Source: a bacterium | GTDB lineage: Bacteria > Patescibacteriota > Patescibacteriia > UBA9934 > GWF2-40-263 | Reading direction: 5' to 3' | DNA: 51,120 nt | Assembly: GCA_020057555.1 (NCBI GenBank) | Contig: JAGVFR010000015.1 | Span: 1 to 51,120, forward strand | Shown: piece by piece, positions 16,197 to 24,860 of the stretch | Numbering within the stretch: position 1 is the stretch's first letter | Layout of the letters: each line of letters begins with the position of its first letter | The notes under the pieces: model-generated | The model's database searches: none | What the model was told of the DNA's origin: nothing | What the model saw: the letters and a program-made list of their open reading frames with translations, nothing else | Position numbers and translations under genes: made by a program

Positions 16197-16640
16197 ATGT
16201 TGACACTTCAGTCGCTAAAACCAAAAAAAGGATCAAGAAAAACCAAGAAACGAGTTGGTCGTGGTTTGGGATCAACAGGTTCGTACTCAGGTCGTGGTGT
16301 AAAAGGTCAGCGTGCGCGCTCTGGAGGTCGTTCAGGCCTTAAATTGAGAGGCTTGCGGGGTATCATGCTATCGACACCAAAACATCGAGGGTTTCAAAGT
16401 ATAAAAACAAAACTCAGTGTTGTGAATGTGTTAGAGCTTGCAAAACATTTTGTAAACGGCGCGAAAGTTACAAAAAAATTATTACAGCAAAAAGGTTTAG
16501 TGACTGAAATTGATTCTGGTGTTAAAATTTTAGGGTCAGGAGAAATCGGAATTGCACTCACAATTGAAGGGTGCGAAGTTTCTCAAGTTGCAAAACAAAA
16601 AATTGAAAAAGCTGGTGGTGTGGTAATTGGAATCAAATAA
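16197..16640 (+). CDS. rplO: Large ribosomal subunit protein uL15
   Basis: 50S protein of 147 residues. LQSLKPKKGSRKTKKRVGRG, GSTGSYSGRGVKGQRARSG and LRGIMLSTPKHRGFQS identify L15; the C-terminal half LAKHFVNGAKVTKKLL to AKQKIEKAGGVVIGIK is complete. It follows rpsE by 3 bases with no room for rpmD, the usual state in CPR genomes. secY starts 2 bases later. Confidence 0.96.
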   Translation: MLTLQSLKPKKGSRKTKKRVGRGLGSTGSYSGRGVKGQRARSGGRSGLKLRGLRGIMLSTPKHRGFQSIKTKLSVVNVLELAKHFVNGAKVTKKLLQQKGLVTEIDSGVKILGSGEIGIALTIEGCEVSQVAKQKIEKAGGVVIGIK

Positions 16641-16642
16641 TT

Positions 16643-17905
16643 ATGAACACAATCATTCGCATTTGGAAAACACGCGAAGTGCGCAAAAGCATTTTGTTCG
16701 TTATTCTCATGCTGGTTGTGTTTAGAATTGCCGCGCATATTCCAGTTCCGGGCGTTGACGCTTCAGCGCTGAAAGATATTTTTTCAGGAAACCAATTGTT
16801 TGGTCTTTTGAATATTTTTTCTGGTGGAACTTTAGAGAATTTTTCAATTGTCGCAATGGGAGTTGCGCCATATATCACAGCATCAATTATTTTTCAGTTG
16901 CTTGCGATGATCATTCCTTCTCTTGAGGAAATGAATAAGGAAGAACAAGGCCGTCAAAAAATGAATCAGTGGACACGGCTTGCAACAGTCCCGCTTGGAA
17001 TTATTCAAGGCTATGGTCTTATTATTTTGATGTCGCAGAATGGTTCGTTTTTTCAGGATAAAGATGCGCTTACAATGTTTTTTGCGATTCTCACAATGAC
17101 TGCCGGAACAATTTTTCTTATGTGGATTGGAGAGTTGATTTCAGAGAAGAATGTTGGAAACGGAATTTCAATTTTAATTTTGGCTGGAATTATTGCAGGA
17201 CTTCCAACGCTTTTGAGTCAGACATTGTCAGTTTATGATCGCTCGCAACTCATCACACTAATTTTGTTTGTCGTGGTCGCTGTTGTGACAATCATTGGAA
17301 TTGTGATCATGAATGAAGCACAGAGAAACATTCCTGTTCAATACGCGCGTCATATTCAGGGTGCTCGGTTGTCAGGTGCTGTGACTTCGCACATTCCGCT
17401 TAGACTTAACATGAGCGGTGTTATCCCGATTATTTTCGCGATCTCGATTATTTTATTTCCAACGGTTATCGCGCAATTTTTCTTGAGCGCAAAAACAGAA
17501 CTATTACAAAATATAGCAGAGCAAACAGTTCAATTATTCCAAAACCAACTTTTTTACGGCATCACTTATTTCGTGTTGGTATTTTTATTTGCGTATTTTT
17601 ATACAGCAGTTGTTTTTCATCCTGATCAAGTTGCGGAAAATATTCAGAAACAGGGCGGGTTCATTCCAGGCATTCGTCCTGGGAAAAATACTTCTGAATA
17701 TCTTGGATTGGTTTCAAGTCGCATATTGTTGCTCGGCGCAACTTTTCTTTCTGTGATCGCTGTTTTACCTCTTGTTGTCCAACAGGTTACAGGAAATCCA
17801 AACTTGGTGATTGGCGGAACGTCTATTTTGATTATTGTTTCGGTTGTTATTGATGCTATGAAGCAGATAGAGTCGCAGTTGTCCATGCGTGAATACGACG
17901 CGTAA
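16643..17905 (+). CDS. secY: Preprotein translocase subunit SecY
   Basis: Protein-conducting channel of 420 residues with about ten membrane segments. VRKSILFVILMLVVFRIAAH starts TM1 and IPVPGVDASAL is the plug-domain entry; GVAPYITASIIFQLLAM lies in TM2, and the cytosolic loops include NEAQRNIPVQYARH and PDQVAENIQKQGGFIPGIRPG. The C-terminus DAMKQIESQLSMREYDA is typical. It is the last gene of the cluster before the terminator at 17974. Confidence 0.97.
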   Translation: MNTIIRIWKTREVRKSILFVILMLVVFRIAAHIPVPGVDASALKDIFSGNQLFGLLNIFSGGTLENFSIVAMGVAPYITASIIFQLLAMIIPSLEEMNKEEQGRQKMNQWTRLATVPLGIIQGYGLIILMSQNGSFFQDKDALTMFFAILTMTAGTIFLMWIGELISEKNVGNGISILILAGIIAGLPTLLSQTLSVYDRSQLITLILFVVVAVVTIIGIVIMNEAQRNIPVQYARHIQGARLSGAVTSHIPLRLNMSGVIPIIFAISIILFPTVIAQFFLSAKTELLQNIAEQTVQLFQNQLFYGITYFVLVFLFAYFYTAVVFHPDQVAENIQKQGGFIPGIRPGKNTSEYLGLVSSRILLLGATFLSVIAVLPLVVQQVTGNPNLVIGGTSILIIVSVVIDAMKQIESQLSMREYDA

Positions 17906-17920
17906 AGGTTTTTTCTGTCA

Positions 17921-17937
17921 TCTCGAGCCTGTCGAGA
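17921..17937. repeat. Short palindromic repeat after secY
   Basis: TCTCGA GCCTG TCGAGA is a 6-bp hairpin inside CATCTCGAGCCTGTCGAG. It resembles small palindromes dispersed in many environmental bacterial genomes, and its core CCTGTCGA also occurs in the repeat copy at 43417. Copy number cannot be judged from one window. Confidence 0.4.
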
Positions 17938-17973
17938 GATCTAACAGAAACTTGATATCGTGATTTTCAAAAC

Positions 17974-17996
17974 AAGGCCATCATGGCCTTTTTTTG
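17974..17996 (+). terminator. Intrinsic terminator of the ribosomal protein cluster
   Basis: AAGGCCA (17974-17980), a TCA loop, and TGGCCTT (17984-17990) are followed by a T run. It ends the rplC-secY transcript just before adk. Confidence 0.8.
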
Positions 17997-18005
17997 TTGC
18001 TTTGC

Positions 18006-18011
18006 TATACT
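18006..18011 (+). promoter_or_regulatory. -10 box of adk, leaderless arrangement
   Basis: TATACT at 18006-18011 lies 9 bases before the adk ATG (18021), so transcription would begin within about 3 bases of the start codon. No convincing -35 is visible; the T-rich terminator tail sits in its place. TATACT also precedes the genes at 32977 and 33283. Confidence 0.5.
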
Positions 18012-18020
18012 ACAAGCCGT

Positions 18021-18647
18021 ATGAATCTATCCAAAATCCTCCTCATGGGTCCACAGGGAAGCGGTAAAGGGACACAGGCTGAAAAATTGTCAGCGAAATT
18101 AAATATCCCGTCGTTTGCAATGGGTCAACTGATCCGAGACGAAGTAGCAACAGGATCAGAAAACGGAAAAAAATTAGAAGCGATCATTAACCAAGGTATT
18201 TTGGTTTCTGATGAAGACGCGGCCCATCTTTTGAAACTGCGCTTACAAAAACCAGATACTCAAAACGGATATATTCTCGACGGCTATCCTCGCAATCTTT
18301 TGCAGCTTGCCGCGTTTGATTTTGATACTCCAACTCACGTTATTGTGATTGATATTCCGCGCGAAGAATCACTCAAACGTTTGGGTGGACGACTAACATG
18401 CAGTGTGTGTGGAAAAGTTGGGAGCGTGAACAATGGAATCAGGATTGGTGATTTTTGTTCATGTGGAGGAAAATGGATACAGCGCGAAGATGATAAACCA
18501 GAGGCAATCAATCGCCGGCTTGAGATTTATGAAAACGACACTGCTCCTGTCATAGCGGAATACGAGAAGAAAGGAATTGTTCATCACGTTGATGGCATTG
18601 GAAATCAAGATGAAGTATTTGATCGAATAAAAAAAGTTTTGAATTGA
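18021..18647 (+). CDS. adk: Adenylate kinase
   Basis: Balances ATP, ADP and AMP in the cytoplasm. The protein has 208 residues. The P-loop is GPQGSGKGTQ (about residues 10-19), the AMP-binding segment has DGYPRN, and the LID carries a probable zinc site (CSVCGK then FCSCGG), slightly irregular because the second pair is CxC. NRRLEIYENDTAPVIAEYEKK is the conserved C-terminal part. I chose ATG 18021 (MNLSKILL) because it matches family starts and follows a -10 box closely. map starts 3 bases after its stop; adk-map linkage next to secY is common in bacteria. Confidence 0.96.
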   Translation: MNLSKILLMGPQGSGKGTQAEKLSAKLNIPSFAMGQLIRDEVATGSENGKKLEAIINQGILVSDEDAAHLLKLRLQKPDTQNGYILDGYPRNLLQLAAFDFDTPTHVIVIDIPREESLKRLGGRLTCSVCGKVGSVNNGIRIGDFCSCGGKWIQREDDKPEAINRRLEIYENDTAPVIAEYEKKGIVHHVDGIGNQDEVFDRIKKVLN

Positions 18648-18650
18648 CTT

Positions 18651-19430
18651 ATGTCACTCGTTAAAACATCTGAAGAAATTGAAAAGATGCGTTTAGGAGG
18701 ACAACTGCTTTCTCGCGCGCTCAAAGCTGTTATTGATGTTATTGTTCCAGGAGTGAATTTGAAAGATTTAGATGTGATTGCGGAAAGAGTTATTCGCGAT
18801 GGTGGAGGGGAACCGTCATTCAAAGGATACAAATCACATAAAGATGAAACGCCGTTTCCAAGCACACTTTGTCTTTCTGTGAATGAAGAAGTTGTGCATG
18901 GATGTGGAAATCGTGATCGCATTTTGAAAGAAGGCGATATTGTTGGAATTGATGTTGGATGTTGGTTTCAGGGATTGTGTACTGACATGGCCGTGACAGT
19001 TCCAGTCGGCAAAGTTTTACCAGAAGCAACCAAACTTATGGAAGTTACAAAAGGCGCGCTTTTTGCAGGTGTTTGCGCCGCTCGTGTTGGCGGATCAATT
19101 AAAGACATCAGCGCCGCTATTGAAAACTTTGTAAAGCCTCATGGATACGGAATTGTTCGAGCGCTTGTTGGACACGGAGTTGGACATGCAATTCACGAAG
19201 CGCCTCATGTTCCGAATTTTGCTTCAGCGCAGTATCCTGATGTTAAAATTGTAGATGGAATGTGTATCGCGCTTGAACCAATGTTTGGGCTTGGTGGAAG
19301 TTCGGAAGTCGAAACAGCTAAAGACGGTTTTAGCATTGTCATGAAAGACAAATCGCTTGGGAGTCATTTTGAAGTGACAATCGCTGTAACAAGAAACGGA
19401 GTAGAAGTTTTAACTCCACTGCCTGTATGA
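18651..19430 (+). CDS. map: Methionine aminopeptidase, type I
   Basis: Removes the N-terminal Met from nascent proteins. The protein has 259 residues. The metal ligands are visible in order: Asp in GIDVGCW, Asp in CTDMAVTVP, His in GHGVGHAIHEAPHVPN, Glu in CIALEPMF, and Glu in SHFEVTIAVT. The substrate His lies in VVHGCGNRD. Length fits a plain type Ia enzyme. Its stop overlaps the ruvX start by 4 bases, so the two are likely coupled. Confidence 0.97.
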   Translation: MSLVKTSEEIEKMRLGGQLLSRALKAVIDVIVPGVNLKDLDVIAERVIRDGGGEPSFKGYKSHKDETPFPSTLCLSVNEEVVHGCGNRDRILKEGDIVGIDVGCWFQGLCTDMAVTVPVGKVLPEATKLMEVTKGALFAGVCAARVGGSIKDISAAIENFVKPHGYGIVRALVGHGVGHAIHEAPHVPNFASAQYPDVKIVDGMCIALEPMFGLGGSSEVETAKDGFSIVMKDKSLGSHFEVTIAVTRNGVEVLTPLPV

Positions 19431-19819
19431 GAATTTTAGGCATTGATTACGGTGATAAAAAAATAGGCCTGGCTTTTGGAGACAGTGACGCGCGCGTTGC
19501 TGTTCCTCTTGATGTTGTTCCAAACGTAGGTACAGAGACGATCCGAATTTTTGCACAGCGAGTGAACACGGAAGATATTGATGTGATAGTTGTCGGAGTT
19601 CCGCTTTCAACAGGCAGTCATCATAGTGAAGAACAACTCAAAAAAACTCGTAAGTTTATTCGCGCGCTCGAGGACGCGGTTTCAATTCCTGTTGTTGAAG
19701 AAGACGAGTCGTATACAACATCAGAAAGTATTCGTTTACAAAAAGAAGAAGGGTCAAAAGCGCAAGAAGACGCTCTTTCGGCAATGCTGATTGTGCAGAG
19801 CTATTTTGAAAAAATATAA
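19427..19819 (+). CDS. ruvX: RuvX/YqgF-family RNase H-fold nuclease
   Basis: Family of putative Holliday-junction resolvases that also process pre-16S rRNA. The protein has 130 residues. LGIDYGDKKIGLAFGD carries the first catalytic Asp, VVGVPLSTGSH is the second conserved segment, and DALSAMLIVQSYF carries the last Asp. The usual DERLTT motif reads EDESYTT here, a mild deviation. It overlaps map by 4 bases. A 75-base hairpin follows at 19851. Confidence 0.9.
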   Translation: MRILGIDYGDKKIGLAFGDSDARVAVPLDVVPNVGTETIRIFAQRVNTEDIDVIVVGVPLSTGSHHSEEQLKKTRKFIRALEDAVSIPVVEEDESYTTSESIRLQKEEGSKAQEDALSAMLIVQSYFEKI

Positions 19820-19850
19820 ACAATCACATTCACCTGTAGTTTGTTACAGT

Positions 19851-19925
19851 AGAGACAGACGGGACTCCTTTTTCTTGGCCTTTATACAGAACCAACGGCA
19901 GAAAAAGTGTCCCGTAACTGTCTCT
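19851..19925 (+). ncRNA. Candidate structured RNA between ruvX and recO
   Basis: The arms AGAGACAG/CTGTCTCT (19851-19858, 19918-19925), ACGGGAC/GTCCCGT (19859-19865, 19909-19915) and CTTTTTCT/AGAAAAAG (19868-19875, 19900-19907) stack into one hairpin of about 23 bp with small bulges, capped by a loop closed by TGG/CCA. A TACAGT -10-like box (19845-19850) lies directly before it, but no clear -35. There is no T run after it, so it is not a plain terminator. It could be a small RNA or the 5' leader of recO. The rest of the gap to 20088 holds only small hairpins. Confidence 0.5.
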
Positions 19926-20087
19926 TGTGGACCTAAAGTAGTTAGCTGATTGGCTTGAGGCTAAAGAGAGAGGCTTAAATGAATGTCAAATGTTTTATCG
20001 TCAAATTAGATCGTTTGTCTCCTTGTAGTAGCAGTTGTGCTATGTCGTAGGGAGTCGATGAGGAGTATTGGTAACGATAAAGATTTT

Positions 20088-20861
20088 ATGAGCACACTTT
20101 ATTCAACAACCGCCATTATTCTCTCGCGACGTGACTTCAGAGAAAGTGACAGATGGTATACGGCATTGACTCCGGAATACGGTAAGATCGAATTTGTCGC
20201 GCGAGGCGGGCATAAGTCGCTCGCGAAATTAACTCCACATCTTGAGATGATCGCTGAAGTTGAACTTTTGCTTGTGCATGGGCGGCAATATCAGATCATA
20301 GCTGGAGTTGAACGCCATCACTCGTTTTTTGGTTTACACGAACATCTAAACCAGCTCACACTTGCTCACAACGCGCTTCATCTTGTTGATGTTGCGACAA
20401 AACCAATGGAGCGCGATCCTGTTTTGTATGAACTCTTGCAAGATTGGCTAGAATTTCTTTGCGCAACAGAATCCATTAGCAATGAACGCGCTGGTTTTTT
20501 GCTTGGTTCTTTCATGCTCAAACTTATGGATGTTTGTGGTTATCGTCCGGAACTTAAACTATGTTTGTCGTGTCACAAATTGATAGAACCGCAGAATTAT
20601 CATTGGCACGCATTGCGAGGCGGAGTTGTTTGTCATTCGTGTTCACTCGCAAATCAACAAGCTTGGTTTTCCGCCCGATCGATTTCAGACGATACACTAA
20701 AGCTTATTCGATTCGCGCTTCGCGAGCCGTTTTCGTCTCAAACTCGGCCACATTTGAAAGGGGAACACATTGAAAGTTTTCATGAAGTATTGGAATCATT
20801 TATAATCTCTCATTTTCCAATAATTCCATCAGTTTCTTTAAGAACAGCTTGCGCGGTATAG
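20088..20861 (+). CDS. recO: DNA repair protein RecO
   Basis: Mediator that loads RecA onto SSB-coated DNA. The protein has 257 residues. The N-terminal OB fold reads STTAIILSRRDFRESDRWYT and GKIEFVARGG; the C-terminal part has a zinc site, CLSCHK then VVCHSC. ATG 20088 was chosen because family members begin with a short Tyr-rich strand right before the IILSRRD segment; an upstream in-frame ATG at 20058 with a weak GGAG would add 10 residues. It is preceded by the structured gap and followed by the asnS promoter. Confidence 0.9.
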   Translation: MSTLYSTTAIILSRRDFRESDRWYTALTPEYGKIEFVARGGHKSLAKLTPHLEMIAEVELLLVHGRQYQIIAGVERHHSFFGLHEHLNQLTLAHNALHLVDVATKPMERDPVLYELLQDWLEFLCATESISNERAGFLLGSFMLKLMDVCGYRPELKLCLSCHKLIEPQNYHWHALRGGVVCHSCSLANQQAWFSARSISDDTLKLIRFALREPFSSQTRPHLKGEHIESFHEVLESFIISHFPIIPSVSLRTACAV

Positions 20862-20864
20862 AAC

Positions 20865-20894
20865 TTGCGCTTGAGGCTCTTTTTAGGCTAAACT
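20865..20894 (+). promoter_or_regulatory. Possible promoter of asnS-aspS, leaderless arrangement
   Basis: TTGCGC (20865-20870) and TAAACT (20889-20894) are 18 bases apart. Transcription would start near 20901, about 3 bases before the asnS ATG at 20904. Confidence 0.4.
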
Positions 20895-20903
20895 TTGGTG
20901 TAC

Positions 20904-22199
20904 ATGGCATTTATCAAAGACATTGGTGTGTATCTTGGGGAAGAGGTTGAACTCAAGGGTTGGGCATATAATTTCCGTTCAAGCGGAAAAATTTTCTTTT
21001 TGCAGTTGCGCGACGGTTCTGGCCGCGTTCAAGTTGTTTATTCAAACGCAAGCATACCGGAAGATCAGTGGAATGCTTTACAAACACTCCGTATTGAGTC
21101 TTCCGTTGTTGTTCATGGAAAAGTAAAAGAAGATTCTCGTTCACCGAGTGGATTTGAACTTGATGGTGTTTCGTTTGAGATCGTTCAGTTGGCAGGGGAA
21201 GAGTATCCAATCAGCAAAAAAGAACATGGTCCGGATTTTTTGTTAGACGAGAGACACTTGTGGTTGCGAAGTGAGCGACAATGGGCGATTTTGCGAGTGC
21301 GCGATCGCATTATCACTTCAACTTATGAATGGATGCATGAAAATGGATTTGTAAAATTTGATACTCCAATTTTGACGCCAACTTCGTGTGAAGGAACAAC
21401 AGAACTTTTTGAAATGGATTATTTTGATGATGGAGTCAAAGCTTATCTTGCTCAATCGGGTCAGCTTTATTTGGAGGCTGGAATTATGTCGCTTGGACGA
21501 GCTTTTGATTTTGGTCCTGTGTTTCGAGCTGAAAAATCAAAGACACGACGACATCTAACAGAATTTTGGATGATGGATGCTGAGGCCGCGTTTGTTGAAC
21601 ATGATGAGAATATGAAAATTCAGGAAGAACTTATTGTCCGAATTGTAAAAGATGTTTTGGAAAAAAATTCATCTGAATTAAAAGTTCTAGAACGCGACAT
21701 TGAACCACTTAAAAAAGTTTTAGCACCATTTGTTCGTCTTACACATGTTCAAGCTATTGAAAAGTTGCGTGGACTTGGTTCTGATATTGGAGATCGAGCG
21801 GATTTAGGAGCGGATGACGAAACACTTCTCACTCAACAATTTGATCGTCCGATTTTTATTGAAAAATATCCTGCTGAAGTAAAAGCGTTTTACATGAAGC
21901 GCGATCCAAACGCTCCAAACCTCGTGCTTAATAATGACTTGCTGGCGCCAGAGGGATATGGAGAAATAATCGGAGGCTCGCAACGCGAAGATGATTTGGA
22001 TACATTGCTCCAGCGAATGAAGGAGCATAATCTTCCGCTGGAGCCGTTTGAGTGGTATGTAGACTTGCGCCGTTTTGGCTCGGTCCCACATTCTGGATTT
22101 GGATTTGGACTCGAACGTATTGTGGGATGGATTTGCGGATTACATCACGTTCGTGAGACGATTCCTTTCCCAAGAATGATAAATAGGTTAAAACCGTAA
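20904..22199 (+). CDS. asnS: Asparaginyl-tRNA synthetase, archaeal-like class IIb
   Basis: Charges tRNA-Asn. The protein has 431 residues. The anticodon-binding OB fold (KGWAYNFRSSGKIFFLQLRD) is followed by a class II core: motif 2 FRAEKSKTRRHLTEFWMMDA and motif 3 GFGFGLERIVGWICG. SGQLYLEAGI and the EFWMMDAEAA form point to AsnRS of the archaeal-like branch, not AspRS. ATG 20904 is preferred over upstream TTG and GTG codons because of the promoter distance. aspS follows after 2 bases. Confidence 0.85.
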   Translation: MAFIKDIGVYLGEEVELKGWAYNFRSSGKIFFLQLRDGSGRVQVVYSNASIPEDQWNALQTLRIESSVVVHGKVKEDSRSPSGFELDGVSFEIVQLAGEEYPISKKEHGPDFLLDERHLWLRSERQWAILRVRDRIITSTYEWMHENGFVKFDTPILTPTSCEGTTELFEMDYFDDGVKAYLAQSGQLYLEAGIMSLGRAFDFGPVFRAEKSKTRRHLTEFWMMDAEAAFVEHDENMKIQEELIVRIVKDVLEKNSSELKVLERDIEPLKKVLAPFVRLTHVQAIEKLRGLGSDIGDRADLGADDETLLTQQFDRPIFIEKYPAEVKAFYMKRDPNAPNLVLNNDLLAPEGYGEIIGGSQREDDLDTLLQRMKEHNLPLEPFEWYVDLRRFGSVPHSGFGFGLERIVGWICGLHHVRETIPFPRMINRLKP

Positions 22200-22201
22200 A
22201 T

Positions 22202-23608
22202 ATGCCCCGCATTACAATTTCCCAAACACCAACTCTTCTTAAACAGACCGTTTTGTTAAACGGTTGGGTTCATCGAATTCGTCGAATGGGAGACAAGCTT
22301 GTTTTCATTGATTTACGCGACGAAAGCGGACTTGTACAACTTGTCTGTTATAAACCAGACTTGGACGAAGTAACAATGCAAAAGGTTGATGAATTAAAAC
22401 CTGAATATGTAATTTCGGTAGAAGGCATTGTAAACGCGCGAAGTGAAAAGCAAAGCAATCCTGAAATGCTCACTGGACGAATTGAAATTGGAATTAAAAA
22501 TGTTTCGATTCTCAATCGCGCGAACACATCTCCATTTCCGATCGATCAAGATTCAATCAAAGTTGATGAGCAACTGCGTTTGAAATATCGTTATCTTGAT
22601 TTGCGAACTGAACGATTACAGAAAAACATTCGTCTGCGAAGCGCGTGGGTTCAGGCTTGTAGAGAATTTTTATTTGATCAAAAGTTTGTTGAAATTGAAA
22701 CGCCGCTTCTTACAAAAGCCACACCTGAAGGATCGCGAGATTTTGTTGTTCCGTCGCGTTTGCAACCGGGGAATTTTTTCGCGCTTCCACAAAGTCCGCA
22801 ACAATACAAACAACTTTTGATGACTGCTGGTTTTGAAAGATATTTTCAAACTGCCCGAGCTTTACGTGATGAAGATCCTCGCGCGGATCGCGGATTTGAA
22901 CACACACAAGTTGATATTGAAATGAGTTTTGTTGAAAGAGAAGATGTTATGCAGACGGTTGAAGCAATGGTAATTCAGTCTGCGGAAAAATTAGGATTTA
23001 CAATTAAAGAGAAACCCTTTCCACGAATTAGTTATCGCGACGCAATGCAAAAGTATGGTGCTGATAAATTTGATTTGCGAACGCAGGAAGAAAAAGATAC
23101 CGGCGTTCTTGCGTACGCATGGGTGATTGATTTTCCATTTTTCGAAATGGATGTGAAAACAGGACATTGGACATTCACTCACAATCCGTTCTCACAACCA
23201 TTGCCTGAATTTCGAGAGGATCACCTTGCCGGAAAAAATATTGGCAACATTTTAACTTCGCAATATGATCTTGTGTGCAACGGATATGAGTCTGGCGGTG
23301 GAAGTATCCGCGCGCACGAGTCAGAAGTTTTGTCAGCAACATATAAAATCATGGGATATTCTGAAGAAGAAATAAAAGATTCTGTTGGACACATGCTCGA
23401 GGCGTTTCGATTTGGTGCGCCTCCGCATGGTGGAATCGCGCTTGGAGTTGAACGTAATCTTATGAATTTAACAGGGGAAACTGCTTTGCGAGAAGTTGTT
23501 GCATTCCCAATGACAAGTTCTGGAAACACATCTGTTATGGACGCACCATCGCCTTTAGACGCGCAAACACTTCAGGAATTAAGGATCTCGATAAAAAAAT
23601 CAAAATGA
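22202..23608 (+). CDS. aspS: Aspartyl-tRNA synthetase lacking most of the bacterial insertion (GAD) domain
   Basis: Charges tRNA-Asp. It has 468 residues against about 590 in E. coli. OB fold: LNGWVHRIRRMGDKLVFIDL. Motif 2 area: TARALRDEDPRADRGFEHTQ. Flipping-loop area: ETPLLTKATPEGSRDFVVPS. Motif 3: GGIALGVERNLMNLTG. After FDLRTQEEKDTG the chain passes directly to LAYAWVIDFPFFE, so the bacterial-specific insertion is nearly gone, a reduction I recall from CPR AspRS. AsnRS is encoded next door, so a misacylating AspRS-GatCAB route to Asn-tRNA is not required. Confidence 0.93.
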   Translation: MPRITISQTPTLLKQTVLLNGWVHRIRRMGDKLVFIDLRDESGLVQLVCYKPDLDEVTMQKVDELKPEYVISVEGIVNARSEKQSNPEMLTGRIEIGIKNVSILNRANTSPFPIDQDSIKVDEQLRLKYRYLDLRTERLQKNIRLRSAWVQACREFLFDQKFVEIETPLLTKATPEGSRDFVVPSRLQPGNFFALPQSPQQYKQLLMTAGFERYFQTARALRDEDPRADRGFEHTQVDIEMSFVEREDVMQTVEAMVIQSAEKLGFTIKEKPFPRISYRDAMQKYGADKFDLRTQEEKDTGVLAYAWVIDFPFFEMDVKTGHWTFTHNPFSQPLPEFREDHLAGKNIGNILTSQYDLVCNGYESGGGSIRAHESEVLSATYKIMGYSEEEIKDSVGHMLEAFRFGAPPHGGIALGVERNLMNLTGETALREVVAFPMTSSGNTSVMDAPSPLDAQTLQELRISIKKSK

Positions 23609-24303
23609 GTTTTCAAGTTGAACTCGACAAATACAAAGGCCCGCTTCAGCTTTTACTTGAACTTATTGAAAAGCAGGAGCTTCCAATAACTGACGTTTCA
23701 CTTGCAAAAGTTACAGACGATTATTTGGTTTATGTTAATGAAAATGAGCCTTCTATTGGGGAATTGGCAGATTTTCTCGTGATTGCAACGCGCCTTCTTT
23801 TGATAAAATCTCGGGAGTTGTTGCCAGATGAACAAATTGATGAAGAAGAAACAAAAACATCTTTGGCCGCGCAACTTCAACTTTACAAACTATTTGCAGA
23901 AGCCGCAGAGCTCATTGATGCTCAACATCAAAATATAAAAAAATCATTTTCGCGTGCACAAGCGAACGTTGTAAAGCTTGATCAGTTTGTTTTGCCAGAA
24001 GGAATGACAGTATCGAATTTGGAAACAGCTTTTTCTTCTTTAATGAAGCGTCTTGAACCATTTTTTAGAATCAAACAGGCGACTCTTGAGCGAGTGGCAT
24101 CTGTGAAAGAACGTTTGAAAGAAATTCATCACGCGCTTTTGTCTCGCGGCCGTATGACATTTCGAGATTTGATTTCTGGTGGGCGTTCAAAAATAGATAT
24201 TGTAGTCAGTTTTTTAGCTTTACTTGAATTGGTTAAACAACAAAGCATTCATGCGATTCAATCAAGTCCATTTGAGGATATTGAAGTAAAAAGAATAGAT
24301 TAG
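23605..24303 (+). CDS. scpA: Segregation and condensation protein A
   Basis: Kleisin subunit of the SMC-ScpAB condensin. The protein has 232 residues. The N-terminal segment FQVELDKYKGPLQLLLELIE and DVSLAKVTDDYLVYV are the conserved kleisin N-domain; IATRLLLIKSRELLP and the C-terminal winged helix (FRDLISGGRSKIDIVVSFLA then LLELVKQQ) follow. It overlaps the aspS stop by 4 bases and precedes scpB by 5 bases. No smc gene is in the window. Confidence 0.93.
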   Translation: MSFQVELDKYKGPLQLLLELIEKQELPITDVSLAKVTDDYLVYVNENEPSIGELADFLVIATRLLLIKSRELLPDEQIDEEETKTSLAAQLQLYKLFAEAAELIDAQHQNIKKSFSRAQANVVKLDQFVLPEGMTVSNLETAFSSLMKRLEPFFRIKQATLERVASVKERLKEIHHALLSRGRMTFRDLISGGRSKIDIVVSFLALLELVKQQSIHAIQSSPFEDIEVKRID

Positions 24304-24308
24304 ACATT

Positions 24309-24860
24309 ATGCTAACGACAAAACTCGAAGCGATTTTATTCGCAATAGCAAAACCAATCGCTATCACACAACTTGCTAAACAACTTAATGTTTCGCTTGA
24401 AGTTGTTCGTGAAGCAATTGATGAAATTAAAAATCGTTTTGATAAACCAGAATCTGGGATTCATTTGATTGAACTTGATGGAAAGATTCAATTTGTTTCA
24501 AATCCTGATTTTGGAGAAGACGTTTCTGCTTTTTTAAAAAAGGAAGCAAGCGGTCCGCTCACTCGTCCTTCATTAGAGACTCTCGCTGTTATCGCGTATC
24601 GTGGTCCAGTTACAAAACCTGAAATTGAACAAATCCGCGGAGTGAATTGCGCTATTATTTTGCGAAATCTTTTGATTCGCGGACTGGTTGAAGAAAGGGA
24701 AGACACAACTCGTTTGCAAAACGTTTACGCAGTGTCAGTGGATTTTTTAAGAGAACTCGGACTTCACAATTTAGATGAGTTACCAAAGTATCCTGATTTT
24801 CACGATAATGAAAAAATTCAACAATTACTTTCAGAAGTTGGGAACGAACCTCAAGTATGA
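24309..24860 (+). CDS. scpB: Segregation and condensation protein B
   Basis: Partner of ScpA in the SMC complex, built of two winged helices. The protein has 183 residues. TKLEAILFAIAKPIAITQLA starts the first, RPSLETLAVIAYRGPVTKPE opens the conserved second domain, and IRGVNCAIILRNLLIRGLVE is the hallmark segment. Its last codon overlaps the dacA start by 4 bases. Confidence 0.95.
   Translation: MLTTKLEAILFAIAKPIAITQLAKQLNVSLEVVREAIDEIKNRFDKPESGIHLIELDGKIQFVSNPDFGEDVSAFLKKEASGPLTRPSLETLAVIAYRGPVTKPEIEQIRGVNCAIILRNLLIRGLVEEREDTTRLQNVYAVSVDFLRELGLHNLDELPKYPDFHDNEKIQQLLSEVGNEPQV

Noticed and set aside
20037-20087. N-terminal extension of recO
   Set aside because: The added residues (CRRESMRSIGNDKDF) do not match the family, whose N-terminus starts at the Tyr-rich strand; a weak GGAG before ATG 20058 leaves a small doubt.
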